64,000 nt of DNA from Candidatus Accumulibacter similis (GTDB taxonomy: Bacteria > Pseudomonadota > Gammaproteobacteria > Burkholderiales > Rhodocyclaceae), in assembly GCA_013347225.1 (NCBI GenBank), contig CP054595.1, positions 4,956,415 through 5,020,414 of the forward strand, in the 5' to 3' direction. The notes under the pieces were generated by a model that saw only the letters and a list, made by a program, of their open reading frames with translations, ran no database searches and had not been told where the DNA came from. Every line of letters begins with the position of its first letter. Position 1 is the stretch's first letter. A program made the translations under genes and the position numbers. Below are positions 9,684 to 19,318 of this stretch, one piece after another.

Positions 9684-10211
9684 ATGAGCTTCCCTCGCAT
9701 CCTGCCCGCCCTGCGTCGCGGTTCCTCCCGCTTCAGCTGCACGCTGGCCACGGCGCTGGTCGTCGTTGCAGGCAACGCGTCGGTCCTTGCCGAAGGAATC
9801 GAAGCGCCAACGAGGGGACAGACAGTCTATGTGCCGATCTACTCCGAGGTCAGGCACGGCAACGTCGCCGCCACCGGCAAGACCGACGTTACCCTGCTGT
9901 CGGTTCTGGTGAGTGTGCGCAACACCGATCCGCTCAATTCGATCCGCGTCATCTCGGCCAATTACTACAGCACCGAAGGCGTCCTTCTGCGCAACTCGCT
10001 GCCCGCTCCGCGGGTCATTCCGCCGTTCGGCACCCTCGAGCTGTTCGTCGAACAGCGCGAAAATCTGGGCGGCTCGGGTGCCAACTACGCGATCAAGTGG
10101 GACGCCACCGTACCCGTATCGCAGCCGACGATCGAGGCCCTGCATTCACGTTTCCAGGCGGGCTATTCGGTCGCTTTCATTTCCCGTGGTCGGGCAATTT
10201 CCGAGCCATGA
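9684..10211 (+). CDS. DUF3124 family exported protein
   Basis: A 175-residue protein with a Sec signal peptide (residues 1 to about 36, cleavage after VLAEG or nearby). The mature part matches the DUF3124 pattern as I know it: VYVPIYSEVRHG, LSVLVSVRNTD, VISANYYSTEGVL and LFVEQRENLGGSGANY. Function of the family is unknown. No cysteine is available for a lipid anchor, so it is probably periplasmic. It stands alone between two differently purposed operons. Confidence 0.72.
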   Translation: MSFPRILPALRRGSSRFSCTLATALVVVAGNASVLAEGIEAPTRGQTVYVPIYSEVRHGNVAATGKTDVTLLSVLVSVRNTDPLNSIRVISANYYSTEGVLLRNSLPAPRVIPPFGTLELFVEQRENLGGSGANYAIKWDATVPVSQPTIEALHSRFQAGYSVAFISRGRAISEP

Positions 10212-10270
10212 GCCCCGTTCTCCGCGGCGCAGCCTGCCCGGGCGCGATCTGACCCGCACGGGCCCTGACC

Positions 10271-10819
10271 ATGTCCGGCCGCGCGCAACCGATCAGGCTG
10301 ACGGCAACGCCCGAGGACCAGCGAATCGCGCAGCTCGCCGCGGTCGCGATCGGCCTGTCACTCGTCGACGCGGCGATCCCGTTGCCGCTGCCGGGTGTCA
10401 AACCGGGCCTCGCCAACATCGTCACGCTGATCGTCCTGGCGCGTCACGGCTGGGCCGCCGCCGCCTGGGTCACCGGCCTGCGCGTTGTTGCCGGCAGCCT
10501 GTTGCTCGGGCACTTCCTGTCGCCGGGCTTCTTCATGAGCGTCAGCGGATCTGCGTGCAGCCTGATCGTCCTGGCGCTGGCTTGCCGCCTGCCGCGCCGC
10601 AGCTTTGGCCCGGTCAGCTGGAGCATCGTCGCGAGCTTCGCCCACATCGGTGGCCAGTTGTTGCTGGCGCGCCTGTGGCTGATCCCGCATGATGGGCTGT
10701 TCTACCTGGTGCCGCTCTTTGCTTGCGCTGCGCTGGTTTTCGGCATCATCAACGGCGTCATCGCCGCCCGCCTTGTGAGCGAGCCAGCAATGCCGCAGAA
10801 CGGAGTGACCAGTGCCTGA
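10271..10819 (+). CDS. Gx transporter family membrane protein (HepS-component-I-like)
   Basis: The 182-residue protein has about five hydrophobic segments and the opening LVDAAIPLPLPGVKPGLANIVTL, which is the signature of the family annotated as 'heptaprenyl diphosphate synthase component I' or Gx transporter. These resemble ECF-type substrate-binding subunits and often sit next to flavinylation genes. Here its stop overlaps ubiX, a flavin prenyltransferase gene, so a link with flavin or isoprenoid supply is possible but inferred only from position. Confidence 0.7.
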   Translation: MSGRAQPIRLTATPEDQRIAQLAAVAIGLSLVDAAIPLPLPGVKPGLANIVTLIVLARHGWAAAAWVTGLRVVAGSLLLGHFLSPGFFMSVSGSACSLIVLALACRLPRRSFGPVSWSIVASFAHIGGQLLLARLWLIPHDGLFYLVPLFACAALVFGIINGVIAARLVSEPAMPQNGVTSA

Positions 10820-11429
10820 AACCATCTGTCTCGCGCTCACCGGTGCCTCGGGCATGCCCTACGGGCTGCGCCTGCTCGAATGCCTGCTGACGGCGGGCTG
10901 CCGCGTGCAACTGGTCTACTCGCAGGTGGCGCAGATCGTCGCCCGCCAGGAAATGGGCATCGACCTGCCGGCCCGCGCCAGCGAGGCACGCACTCTGCTG
11001 CAGGAACGCCATCGCGGCCTGCCGGGACAACTCGAGGTCTTTGGCCGCGAGGAGTGGTTCGCGCCGCTCGCCAGCGGGTCGAACCCACCCGACGCGATGG
11101 TCGTCTGCCCTTGTTCGATGGGTACACTGGCGGCGATTGCCCAGGGACTGGCGAGCAAACTGATCGAGCGTGCCGCCGACGTCGTCCTCAAGGAAGGCCG
11201 CAAGCTGATCCTGGTGCCACGTGAGACGCCTCTGTCGACCATTCACCTCGAAAACATGCTGCGGCTGGCACGCGCCGGTGCCATCATCCTGCCACCCTGC
11301 CCCGGCTTCTACCAGAAGCCACAGGAGGTCGCCGACCTGGTCGACTTCGTCGTCGCCCGCATCCTCGATCAACTGCGCGTCCGGCACTCGCTGCAACCCC
11401 GCTGGGGCGATCCGGCGCCGGACCGGTGA
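10812..11429 (+). CDS. ubiX: Flavin prenyltransferase UbiX
   Basis: The 205-residue flavoprotein attaches dimethylallyl phosphate to FMN, making prenyl-FMN for UbiD-type decarboxylases. The FMN-binding ALTGASGMPYGLRLLE start, PCSMGTLAAIAQGLA and the LVPRETPLSTIHLENML block are all present. It overlaps the upstream transporter gene by 8 nt and the MFS gene by 4 nt. UbiD is not in the window. Confidence 0.93.
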   Translation: MPETICLALTGASGMPYGLRLLECLLTAGCRVQLVYSQVAQIVARQEMGIDLPARASEARTLLQERHRGLPGQLEVFGREEWFAPLASGSNPPDAMVVCPCSMGTLAAIAQGLASKLIERAADVVLKEGRKLILVPRETPLSTIHLENMLRLARAGAIILPPCPGFYQKPQEVADLVDFVVARILDQLRVRHSLQPRWGDPAPDR

Positions 11430-12670
11430 GCCCTGCGGCGGGCGAAGCGGATCTGCCGCCCAGCGCCGGCGCGTCGACGCTGCTGGTGCTGGTATTCTGC
11501 GGCGCCGAGGTCTTTTCGATGGCCGGCTTCGCGCTGGTGCCGTCGCTGCTGCCGCGGCTGTCGCAGGACTGGTCCCTGTCGGCGACGGCTGCCGGCTGGC
11601 TGGGTGGCATCTTCTTTCTCGGGTACATCCTCGCCGTACCGCTGCTCGTGAGCCTCACCGACCGCGTTGACGCGCGCCGCATCTATCTCGCCAGCGCCGC
11701 GCTGAACGGGCTCGCCCTGGCGGGTTTCGCCCTCCTTGGCAACAGCTTCGTCGCCGCGCTGGGCTGGTGGTGGCTCGCCGGTCTGGCCCTGGCAGGGACC
11801 TACATGCCCGGACTGAAAGCGCTGACCGACCGGCTGCCGGCAGCGCGGCAGTCGCGTGGCACAGCCTTCTATACGGCCACTTTCGGCGTCGGCGCCGGTC
11901 TCTCGTACCTCTGGATCGAACTGACGCAGCGCCATCTGTCCTGGCCGCTGCTGTTTGCTCTGGCCGCTGCTGCCGCCGCCGTGGCGGTTCTGCTGGTCTC
12001 GCTCGGTGTGGCACCGGTCGCCAGCCGCCCGTCGCCCCACGATCGCGCCACACACTGGCGCCTGGTGCTCGGCGACCGGCGCGTCCTCGCGTTTTGCGGC
12101 GCGTACTTCGGTCACAACTGGGAGCTCTTCGGCTTTCGCGCCTGGCTCGTCGCGTGCCTCGTCTGGAACCATGGCCGACTCGCCGATCCCTGGACAGCGA
12201 TGCCGGGGGTGGTGGCCGCGCTGGCGACCTTTCTCGCCGTTCCTGCGAGTGTCCTCGGCAACGAGGGCGCGCACCGCTGGGGGCGCAGCCGCTGGCTGCG
12301 GACCGTCATGCCTCTGTCCTGCGCGCTGGCGCTCGTCGTGGCTGGCGCAAGCGACCGTCCGGGGCATGTCCTGGTGCCGCTGCTGCTGCTCTACGCAGCG
12401 ACCATGAACCTTGATTCGGCAGCGCTGACCGCCGGCCTGATCAGCGAGACGGCGAGCGACCGCCGTGGTACGGCTCTCGCTCTCTACTCGGCGATCGGCT
12501 TTGCCGGCGCCTGCATTGGTCCGCTGGTCTTCGGCATCGCGCTCGACGCCTGTGGCCGCGCCGATCCGGCCGGCTGGGCAGCCGGCTTCGTCAGCCTGGC
12601 GGTCGGCGTCGGTTTTGGCCGCTGGGCCATCGGCAGACACACGCAGGCGAGGGCAGCCAGCGGACGCTGA
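11426..12670 (+). CDS. MFS transporter
   Basis: This 414-residue protein has about 12 hydrophobic segments in two halves, with an MFS-like loop between helices 2 and 3 (SLTDRVDARRIYLAS). The start codon is GTG and overlaps the ubiX stop by 4 nt, so the pair is likely cotranscribed. No substrate-specific motif is recognisable. Confidence 0.82.
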   Translation: MSPAAGEADLPPSAGASTLLVLVFCGAEVFSMAGFALVPSLLPRLSQDWSLSATAAGWLGGIFFLGYILAVPLLVSLTDRVDARRIYLASAALNGLALAGFALLGNSFVAALGWWWLAGLALAGTYMPGLKALTDRLPAARQSRGTAFYTATFGVGAGLSYLWIELTQRHLSWPLLFALAAAAAAVAVLLVSLGVAPVASRPSPHDRATHWRLVLGDRRVLAFCGAYFGHNWELFGFRAWLVACLVWNHGRLADPWTAMPGVVAALATFLAVPASVLGNEGAHRWGRSRWLRTVMPLSCALALVVAGASDRPGHVLVPLLLLYAATMNLDSAALTAGLISETASDRRGTALALYSAIGFAGACIGPLVFGIALDACGRADPAGWAAGFVSLAVGVGFGRWAIGRHTQARAASGR

Positions 12671-12721
12671 CGGGCGCCCCGCTTTCTTGCCTTCGCTGAC
12701 GAAGTCCTGCAGTATTGGCCC

Positions 12722-15700
12722 ATGAGTCAAGGGACAGCGCATGCCATTGATCGCCGCCAGCGCAGGATGCTGCTGGTCTGGCTCGGTTGCCTGCTGCTGG
12801 CGGTGCTGCTGTTGCTCGCCTGTCAACTCTGGTCGAGCTATCACGAGCAGATGCGCGAGGCCGAGACGAAGACCCGCAATTACGCCGCGATCTTCGAAAC
12901 CCGCCTCGACGCCACCCTGCGCCGGACCGATGCCGTTCTTCACGGAATGCTCCGACTGCTGCCCGCCGCGGCCATGCGCCTGCAGGCCGTCGACCGGCAT
13001 GCGCGGCAAGTGGGGGACGAACTCGACCTGCGCCTGCTGAATTTCGACGAGCTCGTCGGCCTGCGGGTGTTCGATGCCGAAGGAAGGCTCCTCTACAGTT
13101 CCGACCGCGCGAGGACACCGCGTATTGAGGTGAGCGACCGCGACTACTTCATCGCACACCGGGACGACCCGCAGGCGGGGCTTTTCTTTTCCGAGGTGAT
13201 CGATTCGCGAGCGACCGGCCGACCAAGCCTGATCGTCGCGCGCGCCCTGCGCGACGATCAGGGCGTCTTTCTCGGAGTGGTCAGCGCCGTGCTCGATCTC
13301 GCCCGCTATCAGGAGATCTTTCGCGCCGTCGATCTCGGCCAGCAGGGATCGATATCCTTCCGGCGCAGCGACGATCAGCGCCTGGTGGTCCGCTGGCCGC
13401 ACATTCCGGGCGAGGTCAACAGGACGCTGTCGCCTGAACATCCCGTCCGTCAGCAGATGAGCCGCGGGGCAAGGAGCGGCACGCTGCACTTCGCGTCCCA
13501 CACCGATGGCATCGAGCGCATCTACAGCTATCAGCAGCTCGAGCATTACCCTTTCTATTTCATCATCGGCGCCAGCCGTGACGAGCTTCTGACCGGCTGG
13601 CGAGAGCGGGCATTGGTCGTCGGCATGTCGGCTCTGCTGCTGCTCGCCTTGTTCGCCACCCTGCTGCTGCGCCTTTGGCAGAGCGAGACGCGCGAGGCGG
13701 CAGTCCTCGCCGACCTGATGCGCAGCGAGAGCCTGCAGCGCGCCAAGGGCGAGCGGCTCGCCGTATTCGAGCGGCTGGCGGAAAACGCCAGCCAGGGAAT
13801 CGCCATGCTGCACGCGGACGGTGAGCTGAGCTACGCCAACCCGGCACTGCGCCGGATGCTGGACCTTCCCGACACGGCGGCTTGCGGCGACTACTCGCTG
13901 ACCCGTTTCTGCAGCGCGGAGAATGCACACCGGCTGCAGCAGCTTGTCCTGCCCGCAACCGTCAGTGACGGCCAGTGGAGCGGGGAACTCGAATTGCTGT
14001 CGCTGCATGGTCGTTGCATCCCGGCTCTGCACACGCTCTTCGTGGTCCAGGGTGGCGACGGCGGGACGGCGATCGTTGCCGATCTGCTGGCCGATCTCAG
14101 CGAACGTCAGCGGATGGAGCAGCGCAATCGGCAGCTGCTGGCTGAAATGGAAACCCTCCTCAGCAATGCGCTCGTCGGCATCGTTCACCTGCGGCAGCGG
14201 CGAGTCGTTTCGTGCAACCGGCGGCTCGAGGAGATTTTCGGCTATCGGGCGGGTGAGTTGATCGGTGAATCGTCCGAGTGCTTTTACCCCAGCCACGATG
14301 TCTTCGTCAGGATCGGCGAGCGCGCCTACGCGGTGGCTGGCGAAGGGCGCGACTTCAATACCGAACTGACGCTCCGCCGCAAGGACGGCAGCCTGTTCTG
14401 GGGTGCGCTGACCGGCCGCGCGATCGATCCCAAGCGGCCACACGATGGCAGCATCTGGGTCTTCGCGGATATCTCCGAACGCCAGCAGGCGGAGGAGGAG
14501 TCGCGCAACCTCCTGCAGGCGGTCGAACAGAGTCCAGTCACCATCGTCATCACCAATCGTGACGGCGACATCGAGTACGTCAATCCGAGCTTCACCCGTG
14601 TGACTGGCTATTCCCGGCTCGAAGCCATTGGCCAGAACCCGCGCATCCTGAAGTCCGGCGATGTCTCGGGCGAGGTTTATGCGAGCTTGTGGCGGACGCT
14701 GCGCGAAGGCAAGGTGTGGACCGGACTGCTGCACAACAAACGCAAGAACGGCACGCTGTTCTGGGAGAGCGCTTCGATCGCGCCGGTTTTCGGCGATCAC
14801 GGCGAGGTGACGCACTACCTGGCGGTCAAGGAGGACGTGACCGAGCGCCTGCTGGCCGAGAAGCAGCTGCGCGAAAGCGAGGAGGCGTTCCGGCGGCTCT
14901 TCGAAGACGCCAAGGATCCGCTGCTACTGCTCAAGGAGGGTGCCTTCATCGACTGCAACACGGCCACGCTGGAGCTGCTCGGGTACCCGTCCAAGGAGGA
15001 GCTTGTCGGCTGCAGTCCGGATGACATTTCGCCGCCCTATCAGCCGGATGGCCAGCCATCGAATGACAAGGCGCGAGCGATGATGGCCGCTGCGAGCCAG
15101 TTCGGCTATCACCGTTTCGAGTGGACGCACCAGCGCCGCGAAGGCAGCGCGGTCCTGGTCGAAGTCACCCTGACACCGATCACGCTGCGCGGCGAGGTGA
15201 TCCTGCACACCCTCTGGCGCGACATCAGCGAGCGACGCCTGACCGAGAAACGCCTGCGCCTGCTGGCAGCGGTGTTCGAGAACAGCGCCGAGGCGATCAT
15301 GGTCAGCGACCGTGACAACCGCATCGTCGAGGTCAACGCCGCGTTCTCCAGGCTCACCGGCTACGGCGCCGACGAGGTTCGCGGCAACGACCCGCGCCTC
15401 CTGTCGTCGGGACGCGCGTCGGCGGACGAGTACCGCGGCATGTGGCAGGCGATCACCAGCAGCGGCCACTGGCAGGGCGAAATCTGGGATCGGCGCAAGG
15501 ACGGCACGGTGTATCCGAAGTGGCTGTCGATCTCGACGATTCGTGGCGTTGACGGCAGCGTCGAGAATTACATCGGCAGCTTCGTCGACATCTCCGAGCG
15601 CAAGGCTGCCGAGGAACGGATCCGGCACTTGGCGCACTTCGATACCCTGACCCAGCTGCCCAACCGCTCCAATCTGCAGGGCCGCCTCGAGCAGGCGCTG

Positions 15701-16921
15701 GCTGCAGCACGGCGCGAAGGCGCGAATTGCCCGCTGGCAGTCATGTTCCTTGACCTCGATCGTTTCAAGAACATCAACGATACGCTCGGCCATCACGTGG
15801 GCGATGCGCTGCTGCTAGAAGTGTCGCAGCGCCTGACGGGGAGTGTCCGCGCCAGTGACATCGTCGCCCGACTGGGTGGCGACGAGTTTGTCGTCGTGCT
15901 GTCGCGCGCCGACGCCCTGGCTGCCGAACGCGTTGCGATGAAGATTCTGCACGCATTGTCGCAGCCGTACCAGATCGACGGGCAGGGCATGCACACGACC
16001 TCGAGCATCGGCATCGCCGTCTTCCCTGGTGATGGCGACACGGTCGAGGTGCTGATGCGCAATGCGGACGCAGCGATGTATCACGCCAAGTCCGCGGGAC
16101 GCAACAACGTCCAGTTCTTTACCGCCAGCATGAACCAGGCTGCCAGGGACCGGCGGCAGCTCGAAGAGGATCTGCACCTGGCGCTGCAGATGAATCAGTT
16201 CGTTCTCCACTATCAGCCACAGGTCGATTCGCGGCGCCGGATCTTCGGTGCCGAGGTTCTGCTGCGCTGGCAGCATCCACAGCATGGTCTGGTGCCACCC
16301 GGGAAGTTCATCCCGCTGGCCGAGGATACCGGCCTGATCGTCCCCATCGGCCAGTGGGTGCTGGCGAGCGCCTGCGCGCAGCTCGCCGCCTGGAGCGGTG
16401 ACGGCCGTGCCGGCGAACTGCAGGTTGCGGTAAATGTCAGTGCACGCCAGTTCCGGCAGGCGGATTTCGTTGACCAGCTGCACGGGCTGCTGCAACGCAG
16501 CCGGGCCGACCCGACGCGGCTCAAGCTCGAGCTGACCGAGAGCCTGGTGCTCGACAATGTCGCCGACACGATAGCCAGAATGAACGCCATCAAGGAGCTC
16601 GGGGTGACCTTTTCGATGGACGACTTCGGCACCGGCTACTCCTCGCTGTCCTATCTGACCCGACTGCCACTCGATCAACTCAAGATCGACCGCGCCTTCG
16701 TCAACCGGTTGCCGGACAACCAGAGCGATGCCGTGATCGCGCAAACGATTGTCACGATGGGGCGCAGCCTCGGCCTGAAAGTGATTGCGGAGGGGGTGGA
16801 GACTGCAGCGCAGTGCGAGTTTCTCGATCGCCATGGCTGCCACGGCTACCAGGGCTTCATGTTCGGCCGCCCGGTACCGGTGGAGGAATTCAGGCAGTTG
16901 CTGGGCCACGCTGACGACTGA
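12722..16921 (+). CDS. Membrane-bound multi-PAS diguanylate cyclase/phosphodiesterase (GGDEF-EAL)
   Basis: A 1399-residue signalling protein. In order: membrane helix (residues 15-38), a Cache-like periplasmic sensor (about 40-290), a second helix (about 295-315), five PAS domains (about 350-950), GGDEF and EAL. RLGGDEF at 1052-1056 is intact, so cyclic-di-GMP synthesis is likely. The EAL block reads EVL at 1178-1180 (EVLLRW), while the ELTES, DDFGTGYSSL and KIDRAFV motifs remain, so phosphodiesterase activity is plausible. It stands alone between an MFS gene and mutY. Confidence 0.92.
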   Translation: MSQGTAHAIDRRQRRMLLVWLGCLLLAVLLLLACQLWSSYHEQMREAETKTRNYAAIFETRLDATLRRTDAVLHGMLRLLPAAAMRLQAVDRHARQVGDELDLRLLNFDELVGLRVFDAEGRLLYSSDRARTPRIEVSDRDYFIAHRDDPQAGLFFSEVIDSRATGRPSLIVARALRDDQGVFLGVVSAVLDLARYQEIFRAVDLGQQGSISFRRSDDQRLVVRWPHIPGEVNRTLSPEHPVRQQMSRGARSGTLHFASHTDGIERIYSYQQLEHYPFYFIIGASRDELLTGWRERALVVGMSALLLLALFATLLLRLWQSETREAAVLADLMRSESLQRAKGERLAVFERLAENASQGIAMLHADGELSYANPALRRMLDLPDTAACGDYSLTRFCSAENAHRLQQLVLPATVSDGQWSGELELLSLHGRCIPALHTLFVVQGGDGGTAIVADLLADLSERQRMEQRNRQLLAEMETLLSNALVGIVHLRQRRVVSCNRRLEEIFGYRAGELIGESSECFYPSHDVFVRIGERAYAVAGEGRDFNTELTLRRKDGSLFWGALTGRAIDPKRPHDGSIWVFADISERQQAEEESRNLLQAVEQSPVTIVITNRDGDIEYVNPSFTRVTGYSRLEAIGQNPRILKSGDVSGEVYASLWRTLREGKVWTGLLHNKRKNGTLFWESASIAPVFGDHGEVTHYLAVKEDVTERLLAEKQLRESEEAFRRLFEDAKDPLLLLKEGAFIDCNTATLELLGYPSKEELVGCSPDDISPPYQPDGQPSNDKARAMMAAASQFGYHRFEWTHQRREGSAVLVEVTLTPITLRGEVILHTLWRDISERRLTEKRLRLLAAVFENSAEAIMVSDRDNRIVEVNAAFSRLTGYGADEVRGNDPRLLSSGRASADEYRGMWQAITSSGHWQGEIWDRRKDGTVYPKWLSISTIRGVDGSVENYIGSFVDISERKAAEERIRHLAHFDTLTQLPNRSNLQGRLEQALAAARREGANCPLAVMFLDLDRFKNINDTLGHHVGDALLLEVSQRLTGSVRASDIVARLGGDEFVVVLSRADALAAERVAMKILHALSQPYQIDGQGMHTTSSIGIAVFPGDGDTVEVLMRNADAAMYHAKSAGRNNVQFFTASMNQAARDRRQLEEDLHLALQMNQFVLHYQPQVDSRRRIFGAEVLLRWQHPQHGLVPPGKFIPLAEDTGLIVPIGQWVLASACAQLAAWSGDGRAGELQVAVNVSARQFRQADFVDQLHGLLQRSRADPTRLKLELTESLVLDNVADTIARMNAIKELGVTFSMDDFGTGYSSLSYLTRLPLDQLKIDRAFVNRLPDNQSDAVIAQTIVTMGRSLGLKVIAEGVETAAQCEFLDRHGCHGYQGFMFGRPVPVEEFRQLLGHADD

Positions 16922-16983
16922 CGGCGTGGGCGGCGACTGCTGCCGGGGCGCGCGAGCCGACGAGGACACGATGTGGCAACGAA

Positions 16984-18063
16984 CTAGGAGACGGCGTCGC
17001 TGCGATCTTCAGGTGGGCGCAGGGACCGCAGCAGGCGCATGATCGGCGTCGGCAGCGCCGCCTCGGCGATCCGCTCCAGCGGCAGCCATTGCCAGCGATC
17101 CTCGCCTGCCGCGCGGCCAATGATCTGCACGTCAGCGCGCAGGATGGCGAGGGTCAAACGGAAGTGGGTGAAGCGGTGATTGATTGCGGGCAACTCGGTC
17201 GTCGCCAGCAGGCGGCAGCCGTGGCGCTGTGCCAGCGCGTCAGCCGACCCTGCCGCGAGTTCCGGCAGACTCAGCAGGCCACCCCAGATGCCGCTCGCCG
17301 GACGGCGCTCGAGCAGCACCTGGCGCCCGTCGGTGAGCATGATGACGCTTTCCCGGCGCTCCGGCAGCGGCTTCTTCGTCACCCTGCCAGGCAGCTCAGC
17401 CTGCCGCCCCTGCTGCTTCGCGCTGCACACCGATACCAGCGGACAGCGGTTGCAGGCGGGCTGGCGGTGGACGCACACCGTTGCTCCGAGATCCATCATC
17501 CCTTGCGTATAGGCTTCGATGTCGGTCGCCGGCAGCAGTGCTTCGGCGAGGACCCACATCCGGCGCCGATCGGCGGCGGGGGAAGTGCTGTCGTCGAGGG
17601 CAAAGCATCGCGCCAGAACCCGCCGCACATTGGCATCGAGGATGGCCGCACGGCGACCAAAGGCAAAGACGCTGATCGCGGCCGCTGTCGAGCGACCGAT
17701 TCCCGGTAGGCGCGCGTTGATCTGCGGGTCGCTGGAGAACTGGCCACCATGCAGCCGCACGACCGTCTGCGCGCAGCGGTGCAGGTTGCGCGCGCGGGCG
17801 TAGTAACCCAGGCCCGCCCACGCTTCCAGGACACTCGTCAACGGTGCCGCGGCGAGCGCCTCGAGAGTCGGAAAGCGAGCGCGGAAACGCTGATAGTAGG
17901 GAATCACCGAGCGCACCTGCGTCTGCTGCAACATGATCTCGGACAGCCAGACATGGTACGGGTCGCGCGTCTGCTGCCAGGGCAGATCGTGGCGCCCATT
18001 GGCCTTTTGCCAAGCCACCACCCGTGCGGCGAACCCGCTGCTGACGGCGACCGCGGCGTTCAT
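16984..18063 (-). CDS. mutY: A/G-specific adenine DNA glycosylase
   Basis: The 359-residue enzyme removes adenine mispaired with 8-oxoguanine. Visible features: LPWQQTRDPYHVWLSEIMLQQTQV near the N-terminus with the catalytic Glu, the helix-hairpin-helix LPGIGRSTAAAI followed by the ILDANVRRVLAR segment with the catalytic Asp, the 4Fe-4S cluster CVHRQPACNRCPLVSVC, and a C-terminal NUDIX-like domain for 8-oxoG recognition. Start is ATG at 18063; ATG at 18075 is also possible. The frame is open to 18360 but that extension is not family-like. Confidence 0.92.
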   Translation of the reverse strand: MNAAVAVSSGFAARVVAWQKANGRHDLPWQQTRDPYHVWLSEIMLQQTQVRSVIPYYQRFRARFPTLEALAAAPLTSVLEAWAGLGYYARARNLHRCAQTVVRLHGGQFSSDPQINARLPGIGRSTAAAISVFAFGRRAAILDANVRRVLARCFALDDSTSPAADRRRMWVLAEALLPATDIEAYTQGMMDLGATVCVHRQPACNRCPLVSVCSAKQQGRQAELPGRVTKKPLPERRESVIMLTDGRQVLLERRPASGIWGGLLSLPELAAGSADALAQRHGCRLLATTELPAINHRFTHFRLTLAILRADVQIIGRAAGEDRWQWLPLERIAEAALPTPIMRLLRSLRPPEDRSDAVS

Positions 18064-18387
18064 CGGCGGCAGCATCGACGAGACGGCACAGCGGCCCGCG
18101 GCCTGCGCGGACGCCGCCAGCCGGCAGCCCTGGTCAGCATGCATTGCTCCGCCGCAGACCCACGCATCAGCGCCGTGTCGACAGCGGCCGACGACAAAGC
18201 CATAATGGACGTCCATTCCGTTCGTCAACGCAGCTTCTGCGGCGCACTCGGTCGAGGAAAGGGGCCGGGCAACAAGCGCATGACGACTGACCCCGGCCAG
18301 CCCGGCTGCCGTGTCGCATCTTGAAAGCCACCTCCTTGCCGAAGTCTCCCATCCTAGCATGCCGCCGCTGCGTCACCCGACCGCGTA
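18064..18387. other. Intergenic stretch between mutY and flavin reductase gene
   Basis: About 320 bp separate the divergent mutY and flavin reductase genes. The mutY frame stays open through most of it, but the translation has no resemblance to MutY or any family I recognise. I see no RNA gene, repeat or convincing promoter. Confidence 0.4.
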
Positions 18388-18972
18388 ATGCGTCCGCCGC
18401 TTGATACCCCGGAAGGCGTCGAACTCGGCGACCCCGTCGCGGCGCTCCTGCGTCCAGAGTCGGCATCTGATCCGTCCCTGACGTCGCGCGAGATGACCTG
18501 CCGAGCCTTTCGCGATGCGCTCGGCGGCTTTGCCACGGGAGTCACCGTCCTCACGACGCTGGCGCCCGATGGGCAGCCACTCGGGGTGACCATCAGCTCG
18601 TTCAACTCGGTGTCCCTGCGGCCACCGCTGATTCTCTGGAGCCTTGCCTGCGACTCGCCGCGCCTGGAGGCTTTTCGCCGCTCCCGGCATTATGCGGTGA
18701 ACGTCCTTGCGGCGGACCAGGAATGGATTTCGGATCGCTTTGCGAGCCGGGATGCCGATCGTTTTTCGGGCCTGCACACCATTGCCGGAATGGGCGGCGT
18801 GCCCTTGCTCCAAGGGTGCGCCGCGTGCTTCGAGTGCAGCAGCGAGGCCCATTATCCGGGCGGTGACCACATCATCTTCATCGGCCGGGTCAGCCGTTTT
18901 TCGCGCAACGAACTGGCCGAACCGCTGATTTTCCACGGCGGACGCTACCGGGTTCTGAGCAACGCTTCCTGA
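18388..18972 (+). CDS. Flavin reductase domain protein (FMN-binding split barrel)
   Basis: The conserved part runs from CRAFRDALGGFATGVTVLTT through GVTISSFNSVSLRPPLILWSL to a HIIFIGRV block, the pattern of NAD(P)H:flavin oxidoreductases that feed reduced flavin to two-component monooxygenases. Family proteins are usually about 160 residues, which would fit the ATG at 18493; the ATG at 18388 adds 35 unconserved residues. Neither has a strong ribosome binding site. No partner monooxygenase is adjacent. Confidence 0.85.
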   Translation: MRPPLDTPEGVELGDPVAALLRPESASDPSLTSREMTCRAFRDALGGFATGVTVLTTLAPDGQPLGVTISSFNSVSLRPPLILWSLACDSPRLEAFRRSRHYAVNVLAADQEWISDRFASRDADRFSGLHTIAGMGGVPLLQGCAACFECSSEAHYPGGDHIIFIGRVSRFSRNELAEPLIFHGGRYRVLSNAS

Positions 18973-19318
18973 GCACCGCGGCTGCAGTCGGCACGACGCT
19001 GAACCGCCTAGTACCTGCGGCCATGGCGCCGGCAATGACGCGGCGAAGTCGGGCGAAAGCCGGCGATTATCATTGCTTCCGCGCGACCGCCTGCGCCCAT
19101 GGGCGGCAAACACGACGCCATGCCGGCCGCCGACCACAGGCGGCGGCATCTGGGGACGAATGCGCGTCGCCGACAGGTGTTTCGCCGCCGCTTGCGACGA
19201 ATTCCACGATACGACCATGTGCCGCCCACTATCGTCGCCTGCCCGCTCCATTCCGTCAGACAATGTTTGCAATCATTCACCAGTCGTGTATAAATGCGAC
19301 TTTCTCAAGGAGGAGTAT
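18973..19318. other. Intergenic region upstream of the H-NS-like gene
   Basis: This 346-bp stretch carries the promoter of the H-NS-like gene at its right end. I see no supported coding frame or RNA gene in the rest. Confidence 0.4.
19267..19294 (+). promoter_or_regulatory. Sigma-70-type promoter of the H-NS-like gene
   Basis: TTGCAA (19267-19272) and TATAAA (19289-19294) are separated by 16 bp, close to the sigma-70 consensus. They lie 24 bp upstream of the start codon, with an AAGGAGGAG ribosome binding site between. Confidence 0.65.

Noticed and set aside
11369..14815. A 1148-residue minus-strand frame opposite the MFS and GGDEF genes
   Set aside because: It is an antisense shadow caused by GC-rich codon bias; it crosses two clearly coding genes and has no recognisable domain. 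The same applies to long minus-strand frames at 21663-23306, 23895-27053 and 26849-29257.
16984..18360. A MutY of 458 residues starting at 18360
   Set aside because: The extra 99 N-terminal residues do not resemble MutY; the family-like start is at 18063 or 18075.
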